Below are positions 9,976 through 18,380 of a stretch of 18,380 nt of DNA, piece after piece (positions within the stretch are counted from its first letter, which is position 1; every line of letters starts with the position of its first letter). The position numbers and the translations under genes are program-made. Source of the DNA: Hypholoma sublateritium FD-334 SS-4 (taxonomy: Eukaryota > Basidiomycota > Agaricomycetes > Agaricales > Strophariaceae); NCBI GenBank assembly GCA_000827495.1, contig KN817532.1, positions 109,603-127,982 of the forward strand, written 5' to 3'. Below the pieces are notes generated by a model. The model was given only the letters and a program-made list of their open reading frames with translations. It ran no database searches and was not told the origin of the DNA.

Positions 9976-10703
9976 TCGCGCTCCCAACCCCCCTTATGTG
10001 TATTGATACTTCCCGCCCTGGATTGGTTAATAATGTTGTACGCTGTCAATGCAATGCTGCGCCTATGCGCATCACCGTGACGCACCGCGGCGCGGCTGGC
10101 TACCCGCGCGCGAGACCCATACCCGCCCCCTGCCGAATTAACGCGGTTGTATTTCGTATGTGCCTGACTCGGTTATTCATTTTATTATCGCGCCGTCGTT
10201 TCGCTCTTCGCTGTTCGTTTTTTTGTTCGCATTTGTCGAGTCTTTTGTTTAGATACATAGCCGAATCAGACATAGAGTTCGTTCGTTCTGGGCGTGGGCC
10301 TGCAGCTATTGTATTTGCCTTGGGGCATTGTGCTGACGATCAGATTTTCTGGACAGCTCGTCTGCACTGTGGGCAGGACTAGGAAGAATTTGGCATCTGC
10401 GTATAGGCCTCCCATTGTGTTCAGGTGCGATTCACAATTGACCAATACCGCTAACAGGATTACAATAAATGAGGAATAACACATGCCATAAGTACACAAC
10501 TTCCAAGGCCAGGCCATCATCCGTCGCCCGTCGTCGACGCCTTTGGTACCATGGAGATGCACACACGCACTCCGCTGCGCAGCGGTGCGCGTCCCGCGAC
10601 GCGAATTACTAACACTACTACCAGCTGCCTCGTTGGTCAGGCTGCAACCGATTTCAGCGAAGACGCAGGCTCACGTAACGCACAACTTCTTCCTGCGAAG
10701 CTC
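9976..10703. other. Convergent intergenic interval noxB / CBM1-like gene
   Basis: noxB ends from the left and the minus-strand CBM1-like gene ends from the right, so this region holds both 3' UTRs and polyadenylation signals. An aataaa hexamer on the plus strand occurs at about 10464. T-rich stretches around 10215-10260 are visible. I see no further gene. Confidence 0.5.
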
Positions 10704-11035
10704 CTATGCCGCCTCCGGCGTTGCAGTTTCGAAGGGCGCCTGGGGAGCGGCCGTCGGCGCGGCGAGCGGGAGGCACTCATAGTCGCCGTCGCTGATGTGC
10801 ACGCACGACCACTCCGGGTCGCCTATGCATTTCGTGGGACCGTGCCAACCCTCACCACCACACTAGGTACGCAAATTAACAACGAAGCCGTATATTCATA
10901 ATTCAGCAGGTAGACGGTGCGCACCCGCGTGTACGGTGGGGCTGCCTTCTCTTTCGACTCTTCAGCTGCAAGAATCGGCGCTGCAAACGCGAATCCGATT
11001 ATAAGAAGCTGTATGATGGAACGTGGTGCGGGCAT
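10704..11035 (-). CDS. Small secreted protein with a CBM1-like (cellulose-binding type) domain
   Basis: Minus-strand exons are 11035-10925 and 10862-10704 (89 aa), separated by a 62-nt intron (donor GTGCGC, acceptor CCTAG). The first exon encodes a signal peptide (MPAPRSIIQLLIIGFAFA, cleavage probably near AAPILA-AEE) and a short charged linker. The intron falls just before the first cysteine, giving YTRCGGEGWHGPTKC. This matches the CBM1 hallmark Y-x-x-C-G-G-x-G-x-x-G-P-T-x-C. Two more cysteines complete the four of the fold (SCVHISDGDYECL). It diverges from classical CBM1: seven residues instead of four or five lie between cysteines 2 and 3, and the usual Y-x-Q-C near the end is replaced by DYEC, so one or more binding aromatics may be missing. 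A Pro/Ala/Thr-rich tail of about 20 residues follows. No catalytic domain is attached. It could bind a polysaccharide or be a CBM1-derived secreted effector-like protein. The exon model is my own reading. Confidence 0.78.
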
Positions 11036-11076
11036 TTTGAACGATGCAATGCGGGCGGGCACTGGCGTCCGGGGTA

Positions 11077-11082
11077 CATATA
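11077..11082 (-). promoter_or_regulatory. TATA-like element of the CBM1-like gene
   Basis: On the minus strand TATATG lies 42-47 bases upstream of the start codon at 11035. The two GH28 genes have an AT-rich element at nearly the same distance, which supports the chosen starts. Confidence 0.4.
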
Positions 11083-11465
11083 CCAAACTGCATAGAGTAG
11101 CACTACGTGTCAGGTGGTCACAAAAATCCCGACCATGCGCCTCTATTTTGGGCGGCTCTGGGTCTTCTTCTCCTGAGTACGGTGAATGCTCGGGCGCCAG
11201 CGGTGGAGGACAGCTGGCAGTATGCAGGTCATTCGCTATGCGTGCCCAGTGCCACATGTCCTATTAATAGATCGTGGGAGTTATGTGCTGATGTGTGATG
11301 GCTGGCGCAAGGCTCTTTCGTCGACGTCTTCTCTTCTAGCACGTAGAAATGAGAGCAAAGCGAGTGGTTCATTGTGTAGCAGTGTCTATCGGTACAGGGT
11401 ATATAGTAGCCTACCAGAACGGCATTAGTATTTTTTTGTATTTTCTACTGGAACTCCAAAATCAA

Positions 11466-13573
11466 TTATGCCTCGCCGGTGGCATTGCAAGGTGCTAAAG
11501 CGAGTCAGGCATGACAAGAAAGATTTGTTGAAAAATAAAAGCTAACCTGTCAATCCAGTTACCTTAGCGGTATTTTGACATATGAGCGATGGTGCTTGGC
11601 CAGCAGGAGGGGAAACACGGAAATTCTCAAAGGAGATGCCGCTGCAGACAGCAGCAGGACTGCATTCGATATCCACAACTACAAATTCAGCGTCAGACGT
11701 CATGTTGAAACGAGAAACGGATCTCGAGCGAACGTGTATTTGTGCTTGCCGTCCCGCTGAAATTGATAAATTGCAAGTCCTCAAATTTCAATCTAGAAGG
11801 TAGATCGCCCCTTATAAATAGATTGAAGCCGGTAAGTGGCGCAGCCGGCTTAAAAATCAAGTCTTCCGAAGGACGTACGGTAGCGCAAGGTTTGTTTGAA
11901 AGAGATGGACCGGAGTGTCTACACCGTCAAGTTTCGCGTTTCGGATGACAACGTTCTTTACAGTTCCTGTGAATGGTAAATTCGCAAGTTAAATGTATTG
12001 ATCAACTTTGTGCATGGGATATATTTACCGTTGGCACCTCCACCTCCGGTNGGNGGCGAGCCGTTGACGCTGCCGTCCCATGACTTGAAATAGATCTGAC
12101 TGGTTTTTAGCAGATCATCTACAGGGAGTATCAATACGGCATACTTACGCCGTTGACCATGAGAGGCTGTATTTCAGGATCCAATCTGATCATCTGTGTT
12201 AATATTTGAGTCGGTATCATATCAAGCAAAGATAATTAAAAGACCTGTATTGTATCCATCTCAACGTTGTTTACATTATCAGGCTGGAAGAAAGCTATAT
12301 ATTAGAGGCTTATGAATCATGACGGTGGGCCAGAAACAGAACTCGCCATGTCGACATATTGGCCTAGGGACCCAATGGCAAGGCCGGTCCCTCCGCGGCA
12401 AGTGATGTTCCGCACCTCGATGTTGCTGGAGTTCTGCGACCTTCGTTATACATGAGAGTGAAAGCAAGAATAGAAGACTACTTACACCTTTGATCGCAAC
12501 ACAGTCATCTCCACAGGTGACATCCCAGTTGAGCAGCGACACCCGGTCGCTTCTGTAGGTGTCGATGCCATCTGTGTTCGGCACAATACTGCAATAAACG
12601 GCAGAGTGATCAGATTTATGAGTTGATAATACCGGCTGGAAGTCCTACTTCTGCCCAAAAAATTGTGGGTCGGTGTTGGTGGCATTTATGAACATGCCGT
12701 TATAGACAACATCGCTGGATTCTACGACTGCATTCGACCAGAATGGCGGGGACTCGATGCGGAAGTTGCTGATCGTTCCACGCGTCACCTTCCAGAGGGT
12801 CAGGGATATGGGACGGCCGTCGCCATCTTCACGAACTTGAGGCGGCGTAGCAAAAAAGGACCACCAAGGCTATCAAACGGTCAATTATTGAAACGTGTTC
12901 CATTTGTTTAAGAAATAGTACTACGCACCTGTCCGTTGCCTTGAATGCCGCCCGTGTTATGGGCATCAATCTCAAAATCTGACCCAGTGACAACAAACCA
13001 AGAAGCCTGGCTCTGATACAGCGAGTTAGTGCATGATTCGTGGAATCTACAAACGACAAATAGATACCTGGATAAAAACCACTCGGTAGGTGTTAGCAGC
13101 GTTAAGCCAGAAATCAATATCCGGCGGAAACTGATTACATCCAGGTAAGTTAGATGTGACTCATCAGACTTTGAATCGACGTACGCTGAGGTAGCCTTTG
13201 AGATCCACTTTCGCGGAAACAAGGTCCCAGGTCATTTTTCTGTGAGAAGAACGGAAAGCCATCAAGAAATTCAGCTTAGAGAAAATTTGTATCTCTACGC
13301 ACCTGGTTATGTTGTACGATCCTTCTGCGAAAGTTGTCGTTCCGAAATGACCGCATTTTGCAATGGCAGCCTCTACCTATGCATATGTGTGAGCTCGATT
13401 GAGAACTTGAAGGTGTTTGCCAAGTATTGGAGGAATATATAAACCTGATCAGTGTCATCTCGCCCAGGACCCAACGGGCGAAGCTCGCAATTATTTGGCG
13501 ACTGGGCTCCTCCTGGCAGCGAAACAGCGAGAACCGAGGCAAGCGCCGAAAGGATACAAAGAGTAACCCTCAT
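11466..13573 (-). CDS. GH28 pectinase-family protein (probable exo-polygalacturonase clade), copy 1
   Basis: Fifteen exons on the minus strand: 13573-13445, 13376-13303, 13239-13185, 13130-13068, 13012-12929, 12869-12649, 12588-12486, 12433-12347, 12283-12245, 12193-12149, 12095-12029, 11966-11879, 11810-11734, 11678-11547 and 11494-11466 (430 aa). It starts with a signal peptide ([19 protein letters not shown]) and is predicted to fold as a right-handed beta-helix outside the cell. GH28 acid residues are present: NTDG (213-216) and GDDC (235-238). The usual GHG is GTG (258-260) and the usual RIK is RLD (288-290), so pectin hydrolysis should not be assumed. Intron 8 begins GC (GCGAGT) and ends CAG. 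The last exon codes for only PCNATGEA and the stop. Two unknown bases (12051, 12054) fall at third positions of Pro codons and do not affect the protein. Tandem duplicate of the gene at 14491-16549, about 80-85% identical by eye. Confidence 0.92.
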
Positions 13574-13617
13574 CGTTCCTAGATCCGAGTGGGCGACGTT
13601 TCAAACATCACTTGATT

Positions 13618-13624
13618 ATTATAT
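13618..13624 (-). promoter_or_regulatory. TATA-like element of GH28 copy 1
   Basis: ATATAAT on the minus strand lies 45-51 bases before the start codon at 13573. The tandem paralog has the identical heptamer at exactly the same distance. Confidence 0.5.
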
Positions 13625-13643
13625 CAGAAATAATACATGCAGC

Positions 13644-13723
13644 CAGCAAGTGGAGTGGTCGAAGACAGAAGTCTGCCGGGCCTCTGGTCATGGGCAAGCA
13701 TCATATGAGTGCAGCGGGCCGCC
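13644..13723 (-). promoter_or_regulatory. Conserved upstream module of GH28 copy 1
   Basis: Four blocks recur in the same order upstream of both GH28 genes. Given as plus-strand text they are cagcaagtggagtg (13644-13657), agtctgc (about 13670), ctggtcatgggca...catatgag (13684-13709) and cgggccgcc (13715-13723). Spacing to the start codon differs by only a few bases between paralogs, while the sequence between blocks has diverged. CATATG is palindromic and E-box-like. The proteins that might bind here are unknown. Confidence 0.5.
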
Positions 13724-14490
13724 CGGTGCAGCGTTGGTCTCGAAAACTGAGAACAAGGGATCTCAGCGTCGAGAAGGTTTCGTCATCTTCACCTTCTAGT
13801 CCTTCCTTCTGGATATTTTTAGCGGGAACCTGTTTTTCTGCCAGGATAGCGTTGTGCGCAACTCAGGACCCGGACGTCGAAGCCTTCGACATTGAATAGA
13901 GTAGTCCGAATAGTCACCTCCTTCGTTGCTTCGCTTGACACAATCCGAGTCACACTTCCCGACATCCTCTAGAGACGTATTATGAGTTTCATTGTAGATA
14001 CCTTACAGATCAAGTACGTGTTCACTTAATCCTCCAGAAACCCTCCAGGATCCAACATCGCAACTCGCGAGCTTTCCTCATTCGACACGGGTAAACTGGG
14101 TAGCCTATATTGCAGATTTGTCGTGTTGGTCTATAAATTGTACTTTCTGGTCCTTGAATGTAAGTGTGTTAAACTCGGAAAGAGGCGAACTTGAAGGAGC
14201 TTGAAGAACAGTGGTTTTTAGGAAGACCGTTCGGAAGAAACCATCATCGTGAGAATTACACGTTTATTCAGTTGGCGGTTCGCCGGTCCGACCCTTTCTT
14301 GAAAATGTCTTCGAATTTTGCAAAATCAAAGCGGAGCAAACATAGAGTGGAAATGGAAGTATGACTGATTTCACCCAGGCTTGTACTCTGACATAAATCA
14401 CAGTCGTAGCAGTATCAAAATAAGGCGCTAGATTAAAAAGATCTTGACTTTCCGAGTTCCATCACTATTGCATGTCCCGCCAGCCCGGAT
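13724..14490. other. Intergenic between the two GH28 genes
   Basis: This holds the distal upstream region of GH28 copy 1 and the 3' UTR of copy 2. No protein-like frame, RNA gene or repeat was recognised in it. Confidence 0.5.
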
Positions 14491-16549
14491 TCATGCCTCA
14501 CCAGTGGTATTGCAAGGTGCTGGAGCGCATCAGAACCTACAGGTATTTCAGAGGAAACGAACGAACCGGTCAATCCAGTGACATTGGCCGTATTCTGGCA
14601 AATGAGCCGAGGTGCCTCGCCAGCAGGAGGCGCGACGTTGAAGTTTTCGAAAGAAATATCGTCACATATAGCAGCCGGGCTGCACGCGATGTCTACAACT
14701 GCAAGTTTGTTTGCCAGTCACGATTACCACTGGAAATGAACTTCAAAAGTATGGGACAAACTTGTGTTTGTGATCGCCGTACCAGTCCAGTTGATGAAAT
14801 GCAGGTCTCCAAATTTGAGTTGAGAAGGTAGGTCTCCTCTTTCAAGTCGGGTACCGTTAGCGCCTCGGCCTACTCGGTAGCTAAATATTAGACGGAACCT
14901 ACGTCTGTGCGTCGTTCGTTTGATAAACATGGACTGGTATTGAGACGCGATCAAGTTTGACGTTTCGAGCAACTATATTTTTTGCAGTTCCTGAGGGTGG
15001 ATTCTTTTGAGCAATGTTTCTTAATAAAAAAGTGTGTATATATGCTCACCGTTGGCGCCTCCGCCAGCGGTAGGAGGTGAGCCGTTAACACTGCCGTCAA
15101 AGGATTTGAAATAGACCTGCACGCATGATTTTAGTATGTTATTCGTGGTAGTCGGTATCTTTGTGAACTCACGCCGGTGCCCATGTTAGGTTGCACGCTG
15201 GGATCCAACCTGATCATCTGTTTCGGAATCAGAGCCATTCGGATATCTAACAAAGGTGGGCAAGCAGACCTGCAATGTATCCATTTCCACGTTGTTAACA
15301 TAATCTGGCTAGATGGAAAACTATATCAATGGATTTTTACAGACTGAGCCTGAGAGATAGTGCTCACCATGTTTATATATTGTCCTAAAGATCCAATGGC
15401 AATACCATTCCCCCCACGGCAAGTGATATTTCGTAGTTCGATGTTGGTAGAGTTCTAGAACATTTCTTGAGGATACCATTCAGATGAAGAGGCATCTACC
15501 ATACCCCTTTGACTGCAATACAGTCATCTCCGCAAGTTACGTCCCAGTTGAGCAAGGATACACGGTCACTTCTGTATGTGTCAATACCATCTGTATTTGG
15601 GACAATGCTGCAAAACTATTTAGTATGTTGAAGACGTCATACTGGAAATTCATACTTCTGGCCCGCATAAAGGGGATTAGTGTTAGTGGCATTTATGAAC
15701 ATGCCATTGTATACGACGTCGCTGGATTCTGCGACTGCGTTCGACCAGAATGGCGGAGACTGGATGCGGAAGTTACTGATTGTACCCCGTGTAACTTTGA
15801 AGAGAGTCAACGAGATCGGACGACCGTCACCATCCTCACGGGTATGGGTCGCAAAGTAGGTCCACCAAGGCTTTGAAGGAGTAAGCCACACTCGATGTCG
15901 GTTCAGGGAACAACACGAACTTGTCCATTGCCTTGAATTCCGCCCTTGTTGTGAGCATCAACTTCAAAGTCCGATCCGGTGACAACAAACCAAGAAGCCT
16001 GGCTCTAAGATGCAGGCGTCGATGTATGGTTCATCGGGTTCGAATTGCAATAAATACCTGAATGAAAACCACTCTGTATGTATTATTGGCATTGAGCCAA
16101 AAATCAATGTCTGGTGGGAACTATGAAATTAATTATGAGCTCAAGGTAATATCAATACTATAATTCAAAACCACAAACGTTCAGGTAGCCTTTGAGATCC
16201 ACTTTCGCGGAAACCAGGTCCCAAGTCATTTTCCTGTGGATCGGTTAGCATGGAATATATTGATATGTAGCTTGTCCGCCTACCTGGTTATGTTATATGA
16301 TCCTTCAGCGAAAGTCGTCGTTCCAAAATGACCGCATTTTGCAATAGCGGCCTCAACCTGCATAAATGATCTAAAAGACATTACAAAATGATGTTAACAA
16401 GCTCTAACCTGATCGGTGTCATCTCTTCCGGGTCCCAAAGGGCGAAGCTCACAGTTGTTTTGCGAATGCGATCCTCCTGGCAGAGTGGCACCGAGGGCCG
16501 GGGTGAGAGACAACAGGGCGCAAAAGACGGACAGAAGGGCTTTCATCAT
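14491..16549 (-). CDS. GH28 pectinase-family protein (probable exo-polygalacturonase clade), copy 2
   Basis: Fifteen exons on the minus strand: 16549-16409, 16357-16284, 16233-16179, 16120-16058, 16004-15921, 15870-15656, 15607-15505, 15454-15368, 15308-15270, 15217-15173, 15116-15050, 14990-14903, 14838-14762, 14698-14567 and 14519-14491 (432 aa). Thirteen exons have the same length as in copy 1; only exon 1 (+12 nt) and exon 6 (-6 nt) differ. Signal peptide: [20 protein letters not shown]. Catalytic-type acids are NTDG (215-218) and GDDC (237-240); the GHG position is GNG (260-262) and RIK is RLD. All introns here begin GT, including intron 8 (GTGAGC). The frame is intact with no ambiguous bases. 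A second in-frame ATG directly follows the first. Expected to be secreted and to act on pectic polymers, but substrate is not shown by sequence alone. Confidence 0.93.
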
Positions 16550-16593
16550 TTTCCAAACCGAGTAAAAAAAACATCCCTAGGCATTTTCCCGGT

Positions 16594-16600
16594 ATTATAT
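16594..16600 (-). promoter_or_regulatory. TATA-like element of GH28 copy 2
   Basis: ATATAAT on the minus strand lies 45-51 bases before the start codon at 16549, the same sequence and distance as in copy 1. Confidence 0.5.
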
Positions 16601-16621
16601 GTTGAAAGGAGCGCATGAAGT

Positions 16622-16704
16622 CAGCGAGTGGAGTGCAAAGAGGCTAGAAAAGTCTGCGGCACTGGTGGTCATGGGCAGTAATCATATGAGCGTACCGGGC
16701 CGCC
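16622..16704 (-). promoter_or_regulatory. Conserved upstream module of GH28 copy 2
   Basis: This is the counterpart of 13644-13723: cagcgagtggagtg (16622-16635), agtctgc (about 16651), ctggtggtcatgggca...catatgag (16662-16690) and cgggccgcc (16696-16704), all as plus-strand text. The order and approximate spacing are kept. Confidence 0.5.
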
Positions 16705-17133
16705 GAAAGAGAAAATTGCCACAGAATGGCCAAGAAAGAGAGCGTAAGTAGCTCAGAAAACGTTTTTGTATTCTTCTTCATGCGGTTCTACCTTCTTGAT
16801 GGTTTTAGAAACACCGTGCCCCAGCGGCGGCCGTGCGAGCACGAGCATGACTCGGAGAACTTGCTGCCAGTCAACTGCCATTGTCAAGCCAGTCGGAGGA
16901 TGCGAGTCATTTGTCAAGCAACAGTAAACATTTCAGGACTAGACGCTGAGCGCTGCTCTGAGTGCGTATTCGATTAAAAGTCTTCGGATGAAAGTAAGAC
17001 GTAGTAGAGACTTGAAGCAAAAAAGAAAAAGAACGTGTAGCCTACCGGTATTCGCCGGTGCTAACTTGACTTCCTTTTCAACGTGACTACGCTTTGATTT
17101 TCTGCTGGCCTCTCAGTCCGCCATTCTTTTCTA

Positions 17134-17136
<3 letters not shown>
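16705..17136. other. Intergenic between GH28 copy 2 and retrotransposon tail
   Basis: No gene was recognised. A short hairpin-forming sequence (accggtattcgccggt, about 17044-17059) is visible. This segment is the distal upstream region of GH28 copy 2 and ends at the insertion junction of the LINE. Confidence 0.45.
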
Positions 17137-17165
<29 letters not shown>

Positions 17166-17461
17166 CCATTATAGTCCATTGAGGCGTGAGGCCTTATGTA
17201 GGACGTCTCTCTACGCGTGCTCTAATTGTTAAGTAATGTGTAAAGTACGTGTCGTAATGTGTGACAGTCTAACTCGACGACGATGGGTTGGCCGCTAAAG
17301 AGTGGCTCGGGACGCAGTGCGTCATGTGGGTTGTGTGTATGTATGGGTGTGGGGTGTGGGGTGTAATGGTGGAGTGTTATGAGTATGTATGTANCGTATA
17401 GTANAGTAAGGTTATTAATATGTTTAGAGATTCGCATTGTTTTCGTGTCGGTAGGTAGCAA

Positions 17462-17490
17462 GAGAAGTGAAATGAGAAGTGAAATGAGAA
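17462..17490 (+). repeat. 12-bp tandem repeat in the LINE 3' UTR
   Basis: Two perfect copies of gagaagtgaaat (17462-17485) are followed by the start of a third (gagaa). Short tandem repeats in 3' UTRs are common in LINEs. Confidence 0.6.
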
Positions 17491-17566
17491 TGTTGTGGAC
17501 TTACAGGTTGGGGAACAGCTATCGGTCTTGTCAACTTCGTGTGTGTGTTTGGCGTGCAGNGTGGGT

Positions 17567-18379
17567 CTACCCCCATGTTATTCCGGCTTGTGTCTCGTCA
17601 TCTGGGTCGATTGCCCTGCTCTGCTGTGCTTGTGGTTCTGGTCTGAGGTCTCCGTGTGATTCGGCGAAGCGCTTTGTGTCGTGTACATATTTTAGTATGT
17701 GTCTCATATTCTTTCGCGTGCCTAGCAGGTGTGTTCCGACATCTGTCGCCTGCCCGATGGCGAATTTCAGTGCGCGTCGTTGTTTTTTGTATGCCTTGCA
17801 GTTCTTTAGGTAGTGGGCTACTGTTTCGGTGCCTTCTAGGCATTGCTGGCATGTGGGTGACTCTGCGAGGTTGAATCGATGGAGGTATGCTGCGAGGGGG
17901 ATATGCTCTGTACGTAGTTGTGTGATGATACTTGTTGCGCGTCTCGGCCACGTTTTGCAGGTGATGCGGAATTTTGCTGATGGTACGGTGGGGTCTATAG
18001 CGGCGATTTTTGCGTATCTGGTGGATGTTTTGCGGAACTCGCTGATGTTTTTGTTTTTGATTCGCTTTTTGATTTCCTGTCGTACTGCTGCTTTGCTGGC
18101 GGGTAAGGTCGCTGCTAGGATTCCTGTTTTGGTTCCCTTGTTGTTTTGGTTTCCCTCTGCTGCACTTTTGGCTTCGCTATCGACTCTGTCGCTCTCTGGT
18201 ATGTCCTCGTGGCTCGGTATCCATCGGTACTTGATGACGATTTTTGGGTGCCGTTTGGTGACTGCTGCGTGCTTCTGAAGTACTTCGTTGACAAGGTGTG
18301 ATCCTGGTAGCTGTTCCCTTCTCCCGTGTGCCCGTAGCGAAGGTTGGTTATCTACTGCAATACTTACATATATCTTACT
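17567..18379 (-). CDS. LINE ORF2 C-terminal part: RNase H and CCHC zinc-knuckle-like motif (partial)
   Basis: One uninterrupted minus-strand frame of 270 codons runs from the window edge to a TAG at 17569-17567. The start is outside the window. Near its beginning VDNQPSL resembles the RNase H segment with the third acidic residue. RWIPSHEDIPESDRVDSEAK is the conserved RNase H end, with Trp53, His57 and Asp67 of the visible part. Further on, LRTEHIPLAAYLHR precedes CQQCLEGTETVAHYLKNC, a C-x2-C-x8-H-x4-C motif found after RNase H in fungal LINE polyproteins. The reverse transcriptase itself is not in the window. The absence of stops or frameshifts here suggests a fairly recent insertion. Clade assignment (for example Tad1-like) is not possible from this part. 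Confidence 0.88.
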   Translation of the reverse strand, partial: SKIYVSIAVDNQPSLRAHGRREQLPGSHLVNEVLQKHAAVTKRHPKIVIKYRWIPSHEDIPESDRVDSEAKSAAEGNQNNKGTKTGILAATLPASKAAVRQEIKKRIKNKNISEFRKTSTRYAKIAAIDPTVPSAKFRITCKTWPRRATSIITQLRTEHIPLAAYLHRFNLAESPTCQQCLEGTETVAHYLKNCKAYKKQRRALKFAIGQATDVGTHLLGTRKNMRHILKYVHDTKRFAESHGDLRPEPQAQQSRAIDPDDETQAGITWG

Positions 18380-18380
18380 G

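Larger units (their letters stand above)
17137..18380 (-). mobile_element. Non-LTR retrotransposon (LINE), 3' end with poly(A) tail; continues beyond window
   Basis: The element runs on the minus strand and enters from the right edge of the window. Its coding part (RNase H and CCHC motif) ends at 17567, a 3' UTR of about 400 bases follows (17166-17566, with three ambiguous bases), and it finishes in a run of 29 T on the plus strand (17137-17165), which is the poly(A) tail. Target-site duplications cannot be tested because the 5' end is outside. The inserted tail lies about 590 bases upstream of the GH28 copy 2 start codon. Confidence 0.88.

Noticed and set aside
10823..11257. Single-exon 144-aa minus-strand protein
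   Set aside because: It reads through the intron of the CBM1-like gene and begins far upstream of the signal peptide. The two-exon model gives the CBM1 motif.
11034..11267. Plus-strand open frames overlapping the CBM1-like gene promoter
   Set aside because: No signal or domain; they lie opposite the coding strand and promoter of the CBM1-like gene.
17137..17165. T29 run as a terminator or simple microsatellite
   Set aside because: Its position right after a LINE 3' UTR on the minus strand explains it as a retrotransposon poly(A) tail.
17598..17951. Minus-strand 117-aa Arg/Thr-rich frame in the LINE
   Set aside because: It is a shifted frame of the LINE ORF; the correct frame gives the RNase H and CCHC motifs without stops.

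Overview
The window reads as nuclear DNA of a filamentous basidiomycete, most likely an Agaricomycete. The grounds are many short introns (47-68 nt with GT-AG borders and CTNAC-like branch sites), FunK1-type fungal kinases in tandem, a fungal NoxB-type NADPH oxidase, GH28 genes with 15 exons, a CBM1-like secreted protein and a poly(A)-tailed LINE. No prokaryotic features, CRISPR array, tRNA or rRNA were seen.

Layout. (1) 1-5.8 kb is a FunK1 kinase cluster: the 3' part of one gene (2-676, +), a complete four-exon paralog (2005-4255, +), and an inverted relic (about 4944-5723, -) that keeps the N-terminal exons and the extreme C-terminus but has lost the kinase core. A GC-rich, cysteine-rich reading frame of unknown origin (about 1432-1700, -) lies between the two plus-strand genes. 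(2) 5.8-7.5 kb has no convincing intact gene. It holds a 46-bp inverted repeat pair about 600 bp apart and fragments of a possible minus-strand gene. (3) 7.9-10.0 kb is a complete five-exon noxB gene (+, 608 aa). (4) 10.7-16.6 kb is a minus-strand block of secreted-protein genes: a CBM1-like small protein (89 aa, two exons) and two tandem GH28 pectinase-family genes (430 and 432 aa). The GH28 genes have 15 exons each, all 14 intron positions in common, and a shared upstream module. (5) 17.1-18.4 kb is the 3' end of a minus-strand non-LTR retrotransposon: RNase H and a CCHC motif, then a 3' UTR and a poly(A) tail seen here as a T29 run.

How the parts may relate. The GH28 pair and the CBM1-like protein would act outside the cell on pectin and possibly other wall polysaccharides. 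NoxB would make superoxide at membranes and in other fungi takes part in hyphal differentiation. The FunK1 cluster shows birth-and-death evolution: tandem duplication, inversion, internal deletion and frameshift. Nothing here shows that these genes form one functional system. The less ordinary points are the GH28 subtype that lacks the usual GHG histidine, the conserved promoter block of that pair, the core-deleted FunK1 relic, the divergent CBM1-like protein and the unexplained 5.8-7.5 kb segment. All exon borders were derived by reading the sequence and were not tested against transcripts.
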